This document shows, one piece after another, positions 1 through 5,431 of a stretch of DNA of 6,035 bases. The translations under genes were made by a program, and so were the position numbers. The DNA lies in NCBI GenBank assembly GCA_030612565.1, contig JAUWNQ010000037.1:1-6035 (forward strand). The letters are read 5' to 3'. The DNA is from Candidatus Bipolaricaulota bacterium (GTDB lineage Bacteria > Bipolaricaulota > Bipolaricaulia > UBA7950 > UBA9294). Every line of letters starts with the position of its first letter. Within the stretch, counting starts at the first letter, position 1. A model generated the notes under the pieces. The model had not been told where the DNA came from and ran no database searches. It saw only the letters and a program-made list of their open reading frames with translations.

Positions 1-1
1 A

Positions 2-43
2 TCCCTCTCCGAGATCAAAGACCGACTTGAGGAGGCGAAATGA
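2..43 (+). CDS. C-terminal end of an upstream gene (partial, unidentified)
   Basis: Frame 2 is open from the window edge and reads SLSEIKDRLEEAK before a TGA at 41-43. This is a charged, helical-looking tail typical of a real protein end. The TGA overlaps the ATGATG that starts the next gene, the kind of overlap seen between genes of one operon, and the same overlap recurs between the next two genes. In CO-dehydrogenase-type operons the order is often FAD subunit, [2Fe-2S] subunit, Mo subunit, so this could be the FAD-binding subunit. Thirteen residues are too few to identify a family, so that assignment is inference from gene order alone. Confidence 0.6.
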   Translation, partial: SLSEIKDRLEEAK

Positions 44-513
44 TGAAGATCACGCTGACCGTGAACGAGATCCGCCCCGAGATCGAGATCGATCCCGGGG
101 AGACCCTCCTCGATCTGCTGCGCCGCACCGGGTACAAGAGCGTCAAGAAGGGGTGCGGCTCCGGCGATTGCGGGGCGTGTGCCGTCCTTCTCGACGGACG
201 CGCGGTGAACTCCTGCCTCGTCTTCGCCGCCAAGGCGGATGGAAGCGCTATCGTCACCGCCGAGGGTCTGGAGAAGGGCGGGAAGCTCCACCCGATTCAA
301 GAGGCGTTCCTGGAAGAGGGGGCGGTGCAGTGCGGTTACTGCACGCCGGGTATGGAGATCGCCGCACTCGACCTCCTGACACACAACCCCGATCCGAGCG
401 AGGAAGAGATCAAAGAGGGGCTCTCAGGGAACCTGTGCCGATGCACCGGTTATGTCAAGCAGATCGAGGCCGTTAAGACGGCTGCAAAGAAGATGAGCGA
501 GGGATCACGATGA
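43..513 (+). CDS. Small [2Fe-2S] subunit of a xanthine dehydrogenase-family molybdenum hydroxylase
   Basis: This is the electron-transfer subunit of a cytoplasmic molybdenum hydroxylase; it passes electrons from the Mo centre towards FAD. Counted from ATG 43 it has 156 residues, the usual length for this family (CoxS/HcrC/XdhC-like). The N-terminal plant-type ferredoxin domain carries cluster cysteines 38, 43, 46 and 58 (motif GCGSGDCGAC). The C-terminal helical domain holds the second cluster with Cys97, 100, 132 and 134 (VQCGYCTPG and NLCRCTGY). Gln96, just before Cys97, is the residue that in this family contacts the molybdopterin cofactor. All eight cysteines are present, so the protein looks intact. 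The ribosome site GGAGG at 31-35 lies 7 nt from ATG 43 but only 4 nt from ATG 40, so I prefer 43; a start at 40 adds one Met. The stop overlaps the next start as ATGA. The family is certain, the substrate is not. Confidence 0.96.
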   Translation: MKITLTVNEIRPEIEIDPGETLLDLLRRTGYKSVKKGCGSGDCGACAVLLDGRAVNSCLVFAAKADGSAIVTAEGLEKGGKLHPIQEAFLEEGAVQCGYCTPGMEIAALDLLTHNPDPSEEEIKEGLSGNLCRCTGYVKQIEAVKTAAKKMSEGSR

Positions 514-2834
514 CCGACGCACAGAACGTTCGCTTTACCACCGTTGGTAAGAGCCTCCAGAAGGTCGATGGGCTCTCCCTGGTCACGGGAAAACCGATGT
601 TCGTCACCGACATCGATCTTCCTGGAACCCTGCACGTGAAGATCCTGAGGAGCCCACACGCACACGCGCGGATCCTCTCGATCGATTCCTCCAGGGCCGA
701 AGCATTGCCTGGGGTCGTCTTGGTCCTCACCCATGAGAACACTCCGACAACACGTTACACCACCGCAGGGCAGGGCTATCCCGAACCCTCTCCCTACGAC
801 TCACGTATCTTAGAGCCCAAGGTGCGCTTCATCGGGGATCGTGTCGCCGCGGTCGCTGCGGAGACGGAAGATATAGCGATCGAAGCGCTGAAGCTGATCG
901 CGGTTCAGTACAAGGAGCTTCCAGCGGTCCTCTCGCTCGACGAGGCTCTTCGCCCTGATGCCCCGGTCATCCACGATGAGGAGGACTCGCCCGGGATCTA
1001 CGACGCCGCACACAACATCGTCGCCGATGTGGATATCGACGCCGGGGATGTCACCCGCGGATTCGCAGAATCGGAGATCGTCGTCGAGACGACCTGCGAG
1101 ACTCAGTACGCACAGCACACCCCGATCGAGCCGCATGTGGTCCTGAGCTACCTCGATGTGGATGGACGACTCGTCCTGCGCACGAGCACCCAGGTTCCCT
1201 TCCACGTTAGGCGCATAGTTGCCTACGCACTAGGCATTCCGCTGCACCGGATTCACGTGATTAAGCCACGGATCGGCGGTGGTTTCGGGACGAAACAGGA
1301 GGTACTCCTCGAGGACCTCGCCGGCCTTGTCACCCTACGCACCGGCCGCCCGGCCCTGATCGAACTCACCCGCCAGGAGGAGTTCATCTCCTCACGGACG
1401 CGCCACCCGATGCGGGTCCGCGTCAAGCTCGGGGCAAACAAGGACGGGATCCTGCACGCGATCGAGATGGAAGGCCTTTCCAACACCGGCGCCTACGGGA
1501 GCCACGGACTGACCGTCCTCTCTAATACCGGCTCGAAGACCCTCCCCTTGTACAACAAGGCGCCGAATGTCCACTTCTTCGGAAAGGCCGTGTACACAAA
1601 CCTCCCTGTTGCCGGTGCTTACCGCGGGTACGGGGCGACGCAGGGCTACTTTCCCCTGGAGACGGCAATGGACGAACTGGCGGAGAGGCTCAACCTCGAC
1701 CCGATCGAGCTGCGCCGCCGAAACCATATCCGTAGTGGAGAAACCTCCCCGATATTCGAGAAGCTCGGTGAAGGAAGGGAAGGGGTCGCGTTCACGATCA
1801 AGAGCTGCGAACTTCCTCGCTGTATCGAGATCGGCGCAGAGAGGATCGGTTGGGCGGAGAAGCGCGGGAAGCGCACCCGTAATGGGTCGTGGGTGCACGG
1901 GATAGGGATGTCGATCCACATGCAGGGCTCGGGGATCCCTCGGATCGATATGGGTGCGGCGACGATCAAGATGAACGAGGACGGCTCGTTCAACCTGTTG
2001 ATCGGCGCGACCGACCTGGGGACCGGCTCGGATACGATCCTCGGCCAGATCGCGGCGGAGGTCCTCGGTGTCCCGCTCGAAAAGGTGATCGTCACCTCCT
2101 CGGATACAGATATCACCCCGTTCGACGTCGGCGCCTACGCCTCCTCCACCACCTACGTCTCCGGGACCGCGGTCGAGCGGGCGGCAAAGAAGGTGCGTGA
2201 GCAGATCATCGAGGGCGCCGCAGCGATGCTCGAAACAGAACCAGAGGGATTCACGGTTGCCGACGAACGGGCCACTGCCCTTGATGGCAGGAGCGTCACC
2301 CTCACCGAGGTCTGTCAGCGCGCGATGTACATGACCGATCAGTTCCAGATCGCGGCGACCGCCTCCTGCGTCCCACAGGAGTCCCCGCCGCCGTTCATGG
2401 CGAGCTTCGCCGAGGTTGCCGTCGACACCGAAACGGGATTCATCAAGATCCCCAAGTACGTAGTCGCTATCGACTGCGGGACCGCGATAAACCCCAAGAT
2501 GGCGCAGGGACAGATGGAGGGTTCGATCGCCAACGGAATCGGCTACGCCCTGACCGAGGAGATGCTCCTGAGCTCCAAGGGGCGCGTGCGGAACCCGACC
2601 CTGTTCGACTACAAGATCCTCGGGAGCCTCGACATGCCACCGCTGGAGGTGATCCTCGTCGATTCCTATGAACCGACCGGGCCGATGGGCGCCAAATCGG
2701 TCGCCGAAATCGGGATTAACGCCCCGATTCCAACGATCGCCAACGCCGTCTACGACGCCGTGGGGATACGCCTCAAGAAGACCCCGTTCACCCCAGAGCG
2801 AGTCCTCGCTGCACTGCACAAACATAGAACGTAA
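510..2834 (+). CDS. Large molybdopterin-binding catalytic subunit, xanthine dehydrogenase family (XdhA-like)
   Basis: This is the catalytic subunit of a molybdenum hydroxylase, 774 residues and full length for the family. An N-terminal a/b-hammerhead domain spans roughly residues 18-130, followed by the two molybdenum-cofactor domains at roughly 150-400 and 430-760. Visible family motifs are TSTQVPF (Gln228, cofactor contact), GGGFGTKQE at 256-264, AYRGYGATQ at 370-378, GAYASSTTYVSG at 541-552, and GAKSVAEIG at 727-735, whose Glu733 is the expected catalytic base. By alignment from memory with bovine xanthine oxidase, Arg372 matches substrate-contact Arg880, and Gln263 stands where that enzyme has Glu802. 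The commoner FGGK is FGTK here. The overall wording resembles XdhA of anaerobic purine degraders, so a purine hydroxylase or xanthine dehydrogenase is the best guess; nicotinate, aromatic or aldehyde substrates remain possible. The start ATG overlaps the stop of the FeS subunit (ATGA), so the two are coupled; GAGGGA at 499-504 is the likely ribosome site. Confidence 0.95.
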   Translation: MTDAQNVRFTTVGKSLQKVDGLSLVTGKPMFVTDIDLPGTLHVKILRSPHAHARILSIDSSRAEALPGVVLVLTHENTPTTRYTTAGQGYPEPSPYDSRILEPKVRFIGDRVAAVAAETEDIAIEALKLIAVQYKELPAVLSLDEALRPDAPVIHDEEDSPGIYDAAHNIVADVDIDAGDVTRGFAESEIVVETTCETQYAQHTPIEPHVVLSYLDVDGRLVLRTSTQVPFHVRRIVAYALGIPLHRIHVIKPRIGGGFGTKQEVLLEDLAGLVTLRTGRPALIELTRQEEFISSRTRHPMRVRVKLGANKDGILHAIEMEGLSNTGAYGSHGLTVLSNTGSKTLPLYNKAPNVHFFGKAVYTNLPVAGAYRGYGATQGYFPLETAMDELAERLNLDPIELRRRNHIRSGETSPIFEKLGEGREGVAFTIKSCELPRCIEIGAERIGWAEKRGKRTRNGSWVHGIGMSIHMQGSGIPRIDMGAATIKMNEDGSFNLLIGATDLGTGSDTILGQIAAEVLGVPLEKVIVTSSDTDITPFDVGAYASSTTYVSGTAVERAAKKVREQIIEGAAAMLETEPEGFTVADERATALDGRSVTLTEVCQRAMYMTDQFQIAATASCVPQESPPPFMASFAEVAVDTETGFIKIPKYVVAIDCGTAINPKMAQGQMEGSIANGIGYALTEEMLLSSKGRVRNPTLFDYKILGSLDMPPLEVILVDSYEPTGPMGAKSVAEIGINAPIPTIANAVYDAVGIRLKKTPFTPERVLAALHKHRT

Positions 2835-2837
2835 ACC

Positions 2838-2870
2838 ACGAAGGGGCGATGCTGCTCATCGCCCCTTCGT
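2838..2870 (+). terminator. Perfect 14-bp hairpin ending the molybdenum hydroxylase operon
   Basis: Arms ACGAAGGGGCGATG (2838-2851) and its exact complement (2857-2870) enclose a 5-nt loop, starting 4 nt after the stop codon. The stem is long and GC-rich. It is followed by TCCCCTCATA rather than a run of T, so it may act as an inefficient or factor-assisted terminator, or as an mRNA 3' end stabiliser. Its position right after the last gene and before the next promoter supports an end-of-operon role. Confidence 0.75.
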
Positions 2871-2898
2871 TCCCCTCATACTCGAACCCGCATCGTTC

Positions 2899-2927
2899 TT
2901 GACAGAGGATACCCGATGTACTAACCT
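2899..2927 (+). promoter_or_regulatory. Sigma70-type promoter for the lipoprotein gene
   Basis: A perfect -35 box TTGACA (2899-2904) is followed after 17 nt by TAACCT (2922-2927), a fair -10 box that keeps the key TA...T positions. It lies after the operon-ending hairpin and gives a leader of about 95 nt before the lipoprotein start. The -10 box is the weaker part of the call. Confidence 0.55.
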
Positions 2928-3029
2928 GAAGTATGAAGATACGGCGATTACTCCAAAGAGAACGCATTCCTCGCGTCCGGTCGATCGTTCCTATCAATAA
3001 GTAGCACCGTACAAAAGGAGGAGATACCG

Positions 3030-3893
3030 ATGAAGCAGACCACTCTTTTCTTCTGCCTCGTGTTAATCTCGTTAGCACTAGTTCTCGTCGGCTGCGGGTC
3101 CAAAGAGACTCCGGCCGTGGCTCCTCAAGAGAGCGAAACCTCAACGGCCAGTGAGTCGACCCCGTCCGCACCGCCTCCAGAGACACCGTCTCCAGAGGCG
3201 ACTCCCCCTGCGGAGGCCGCGGCAACCCTGGGTGAAACAGAACCAGAACGGGAGACACCCGCGATCGAAACACCCTTGGAGGCTCCGCCAGAAGGGCTTC
3301 TATCCCGTTCTACAGGGGCTTTGGCTACACTGAAAAGCTATCGCTACACCACACGCGTCAAGTACGAGGGGACAGACGGCGATGAGATCGATGCCGGCTC
3401 GATCGAAATCATCGGCGAGTACGCCTCCCCGGATCGAGAGCACGTCACCTGGACAGATCTTGTCACAGGTGAAGGGTTTGAGATCATTCGCATCGGGGAT
3501 ACCGCGTGGATGCACGAGGACGAGGAATGGATGGAAGTCCCCCAGATGGCTGTCGAGAGCATCATGCAGGTGGTCTTCCTCTTCGCCCCGGTCTACGCAT
3601 GGGAGGGGATGGCCGGCGAACTGGAGACCGGGTCGAACTTCGTCGGCAAGGAGGTCGTCAACGGAGTATCCACCTTGCACTACTCCTCGGACTACGGCGG
3701 CTGGGAGGCGAGGTTCCAGGGAGACCTCCACGAGGCCAGCGGGGAGATCTGGATCGCCGAAGAGGGATTCCCGGTGAGGACCATCTTCACTGCCTCGAGC
3801 ATCGATGAAGACGGGAACCAAGGATCTGTCGAATGGCGGATGGATCTCACAAATGTGAATCAACCGATCTCGATCGAGCCTCCGGCGATGTAA
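3030..3893 (+). CDS. Lipoprotein with Pro/Glu-rich tether and probable LolA/LppX-like domain
   Basis: This encodes a 287-residue protein anchored by lipid outside the cytoplasmic membrane. A hydrophobic signal peptide ends in the lipobox LVGC with the acylated Cys at residue 22. Residues about 26-90 are low-complexity and rich in Pro, Glu, Thr and Ala, a typical extracellular tether. The remainder (about 92-280) alternates beta-strand-like segments such as YRYTTRVKYEG, IGEYASPDREHVTW, IIRIGDTAWMHEDEEWMEVP and GEIWIAEEGFPVRTIF. That pattern resembles the half-barrel LolA/LppX/LprG fold, which binds lipids or lipoproteins; this is a fold impression, not a proven homology. The ribosome site AAAGGAGG (3014-3021) sits 8 nt before the ATG and fixes the start. 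The gene has its own promoter and terminator, so it looks monocistronic. Its role is unknown; lipid carriage or surface sensing are possibilities. Confidence 0.88.
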   Translation: MKQTTLFFCLVLISLALVLVGCGSKETPAVAPQESETSTASESTPSAPPPETPSPEATPPAEAAATLGETEPERETPAIETPLEAPPEGLLSRSTGALATLKSYRYTTRVKYEGTDGDEIDAGSIEIIGEYASPDREHVTWTDLVTGEGFEIIRIGDTAWMHEDEEWMEVPQMAVESIMQVVFLFAPVYAWEGMAGELETGSNFVGKEVVNGVSTLHYSSDYGGWEARFQGDLHEASGEIWIAEEGFPVRTIFTASSIDEDGNQGSVEWRMDLTNVNQPISIEPPAM

Positions 3894-3917
3894 ACAACGG
3901 ATTCGGCAGAGGATTGT

Positions 3918-3948
3918 GGAAACATCGGGACTCGCTCCCGGTGTTTCC
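3918..3948 (+). terminator. Intrinsic terminator of the lipoprotein gene
   Basis: Arms GGAAACATCGGGA (3918-3930) and TCCCGGTGTTTCC (3936-3948) pair over 13 bp with one G-U wobble around the loop CTCGC. The stem is followed by the pyrimidine-rich tail TCTTTCGCTT. It begins 25 nt after the stop codon. This is a convincing rho-independent terminator. Confidence 0.85.
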
Positions 3949-4115
3949 TCTTTCGCTTGACTCCCGGATGGTCTGCGCTGCTTACGCACCCGCTGATATC
4001 TCATGGCGAGGCCCATTCGATGTGTTAGCATACCAGCCTCGTCAACTCCTCACTTTCCCTTCATCATCCCATTGCAATCACACGGTAAGAATGGATCATC
4101 ATACGCAACACAAAC

Positions 4116-4125
4116 GAGGTGATCC
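4116..4125 (+). promoter_or_regulatory. Ribosome binding site that decides a TTG start
   Basis: GAGGTGATCC matches the complement of the 16S rRNA 3' end (AAAGGAGGTGATCC) over ten consecutive bases. The GAGG core ends 8 nt before TTG 4128, the same spacing as for the lipoprotein and for the 28-codon ORF at 5221. It overlaps the alternative GTG 4119, which therefore has no ribosome site of its own. Confidence 0.75.
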
Positions 4126-4127
4126 CT

Positions 4128-4943
4128 TTGCGACGACAGCATGCCCTGGAAACGATTATTCTTGTACTGATCATACTCTCCGCAACCGGTTGGCTGGGAT
4201 TCGCCAATGAGAAGCCGATCGCGCGCTTCACGGCAGCCACTGCTCCAGATGGGACAGGGAACATGACAATCCTTCTCGACGCTACGACATCGCAAGATCC
4301 CGACGGGCAGATCTCTTCCTATCAATGGCTGTTCGGCGATGGTTACACCGGTTCGGGGATCACCAAGACCCACACTTACCAGGCCCCCGGCGATTACCAG
4401 GTGACCCTGATGCTCTTCGACAACGAAGGAGGGAGAGGGAACGCGGTCGCCACGATTACAGTGCCTATCACTGTAGGAGCCACCACTGCATCACCCGCGG
4501 TGAGAGCGAACGTCCCCGAGGGGACGGGAATCGGCCAAGCAGCCTCTGAGTTCACCTTGCAAAACCTAAACGGGGAGGAAGTGCTCCTCTCCGATTTCCT
4601 GGGAAGCGTAGTGATCCTCGACTTCTGGCGCAGCACATGCCCGGCGTGCCGGGAGTCGATACCGTACCTCGAAACCCTGCACAAGCAATATCACGAGCGC
4701 GGATTAGTGGTAATTACGATCAGCCTAGATTCCACCCCGCAAGCACCGGCGAGGTTCTTTCTGAATAACGGTTACCCCGACCTAATCACCCTGTGGGACG
4801 AAAAGGCCAACAACTTGCGAATGGTGGACCTCTACGATATCCCAACCGTCCCCTATACGTTCTTGATCGACCGCCAGGGAGTCATCCGTTATAAAGGCTT
4901 CCTCAACTACCTGCGGGAAGCAGACATTGAGCCTTTGCTCTAA
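4128..4943 (+). CDS. Exported PKD-domain/TlpA-type thioredoxin-like fusion protein
   Basis: This is a probable extracytoplasmic thiol-disulfide oxidoreductase of 271 residues. Residues 1-26 form an export signal (RRQ then a hydrophobic stretch; possible cleavage after GFA26, or retained as an anchor). Residues about 29-112 are a PKD domain with the hallmarks WLFGDG (67-72), HTY (82-84) and GDYQVTL (88-94). After a linker, residues about 139-271 form an AhpC/TlpA-like domain with FWRSTCPAC (active cysteines 171 and 174) and the cis-Pro loop VPYTFLID (Pro242). The redox centre looks intact. I choose TTG 4128 as the start because GAGGTGATCC (4116-4125) matches the anti-Shine-Dalgarno consensus and its GAGG ends 8 nt before TTG; GTG 4119 lies inside that site and would add three residues. 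The PKD half probably mediates binding to protein or surface. No strong promoter is seen between 3949 and 4115; a TTGACT at 3957 lacks a good -10. The redox partner is unknown. Confidence 0.9.
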   Translation: MRRQHALETIILVLIILSATGWLGFANEKPIARFTAATAPDGTGNMTILLDATTSQDPDGQISSYQWLFGDGYTGSGITKTHTYQAPGDYQVTLMLFDNEGGRGNAVATITVPITVGATTASPAVRANVPEGTGIGQAASEFTLQNLNGEEVLLSDFLGSVVILDFWRSTCPACRESIPYLETLHKQYHERGLVVITISLDSTPQAPARFFLNNGYPDLITLWDEKANNLRMVDLYDIPTVPYTFLIDRQGVIRYKGFLNYLREADIEPLL

Positions 4944-5162
4944 ATCCAATCTGCTCTCCCAAATCGGGGGAAGGGAATAAGACAACTAGATCAGGCTCTG
5001 TAATGCTTCATGAGTTATCGCACCTTCGCGTCATGAAGGTTGCTCAAAATCCTCCACCCAGAGGACCAAACGGGATCTGTTCTTTACCGCGTTATAAAGC
5101 TCATCTCGCACGAGGAACACCACCTCGGTTCATGCTCATCTTGTATGGGACAACTCTTGCCC
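4944..5162 (+). other. Intergenic stretch without a convincing gene
   Basis: Two overlapping ORFs of 60-64 codons cross this stretch, starting at 5003 (ATG) and 5040 (TTG). Neither has a usable ribosome site, and both run through the promoter at 5163, so I treat them as chance. The region does hold inverted repeats: CTTCATGA (5006-5013) with TCATGAAG (5031-5038), overlapped by ACCTTC (5022-5027) with GAAGGT (5035-5040), and a small CGAGG/CCTCG stem at 5111-5127. No clear terminator with a T-run follows the PKD/thioredoxin gene. The repeats could be an operator or RNA structure, but nothing proves this. Confidence 0.4.
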
Positions 5163-5191
5163 TTGACAATGAAGCAATTAGCGAGTAGAGT
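5163..5191 (+). promoter_or_regulatory. Strong sigma70-type promoter for the 28-codon ORF
   Basis: Consensus TTGACA (5163-5168), exactly 17 nt, then TAGAGT (5186-5191; four of six consensus positions, including the important TA...T). It predicts a transcript starting near 5198, so the leader before ATG 5221 would be only about 20-25 nt. It is one of the two best promoter matches in the window. Confidence 0.7.
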
Positions 5192-5220
5192 GAAAGCATC
5201 TACTAGCGGAGGTGGCTTCC

Positions 5221-5307
5221 ATGCAGATGTTTGATTGGTTTGTGCAATTAGAAAGTAATATCACCCTGTGGTATTCCCACCTTCACGCTCATCACGGCCC
5301 TTTCTAG
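5221..5307 (+). CDS. Small 28-residue ORF, His- and aromatic-rich; leader peptide or microprotein
   Basis: A 28-codon ORF runs from ATG 5221 to TAG 5305-5307. GGAGG (5208-5212) lies 8 nt upstream of the ATG, the same ideal spacing as for two larger genes here, and a strong promoter lies just before it. The peptide begins MQMFDWFVQLESN and ends HLHAHHGPF: four His within six residues (20, 22, 24, 25) plus two Trp, three Phe and one Tyr. It has no signal peptide or long membrane segment. The stop codon lies inside a GC-rich hairpin (5296-5311), and an amino-acid transporter gene starts 124 nt downstream. This arrangement suits a leader peptide whose translation senses histidine or aromatic supply, but a free-standing metal-binding microprotein is equally open. 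I do not recognise the sequence. Expression signals are good; the function is inference. Confidence 0.55.
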   Translation: MQMFDWFVQLESNITLWYSHLHAHHGPF

Positions 5308-5311
5308 GGCC
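5296..5311 (+). promoter_or_regulatory. GC-rich hairpin over the stop codon of the small ORF
   Basis: GGCCCT (5296-5301), loop TTCT, and AGGGCC (5306-5311) form a 6-bp all-complementary stem that contains the last codons and TAG of the 28-codon ORF. It is followed by CTTCAAACTA, without a T-run, so it is a poor intrinsic terminator. It could be an attenuator or pause structure whose folding depends on where ribosomes stand, or an mRNA end of the small gene. Confidence 0.4.
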
Positions 5312-5352
5312 CTTCAAACTACCAAGCATATTCAACTAGCTGTTTTATTGGG

Positions 5353-5382
5353 TTGATATGAGCAGGATTTTACTTGCTTAAT
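5353..5382 (+). promoter_or_regulatory. Possible second promoter, for the substrate-binding protein gene
   Basis: TTGATA (5353-5358), 18 nt, then CTTAAT (5377-5382) lies in a spacer of about 35% GC by hand count (5308-5431). It would give a leader of about 40 nt before ATG 5432. AT-rich sequence yields such matches by chance, so the call is tentative. If real, the transporter gene need not depend on read-through from the small ORF. Confidence 0.35.
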
Positions 5383-5431
5383 ACAACACTGAATGTTTTC
5401 CAACTACTTACGTTTATATTAGGAGGATACT

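Noticed and set aside
27..476. Plus-strand ORF of 149 codons overlapping the FeS subunit
   Set aside because: It is in another frame of a certain gene, and its product is Arg-rich with no family signature.
1392..2825. Long minus-strand ORF of 477 codons opposite the molybdopterin subunit
   Set aside because: It lies wholly antisense to a gene with clear family motifs. Long antisense frames are common opposite GC-rich genes, and the product is rich in Arg, Asp and Gly with no recognisable motif.
3233..3249. A short string (GAAACAGAACCAGA) shared with the molybdopterin subunit near 2231
   Set aside because: Both copies encode Glu/Thr/Pro-rich residues (ETEPE) in frame. The match is too short to be a repeat element and is explained by similar codons.
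3957..3986. TTGACT as a -35 box for the PKD/thioredoxin gene
   Set aside because: No acceptable -10 box stands 16-19 nt downstream (GCTTACG region), and it lies in the tail of the terminator.
3300..4031. Minus-strand ORF of 243 codons over the lipoprotein gene
   Set aside because: It is antisense to a well-supported gene and runs through that gene's terminator.
5003..5188. 61-codon ATG-start ORF in the intergenic gap
   Set aside because: There is no Shine-Dalgarno sequence upstream, the composition is Pro- and Arg-rich without motifs, and it overlaps a better-supported promoter.
5040..5234. 64-codon TTG-start ORF containing HEEHHLGSCSSCMGQ, suggestive of a metal site
   Set aside because: It has no ribosome site at usable spacing (a stop codon and AGG abut the TTG), it runs through the strong promoter at 5163, and it overlaps the ribosome site and start of the 28-codon ORF. 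It is worth only a quick homology search as a possible gene remnant.
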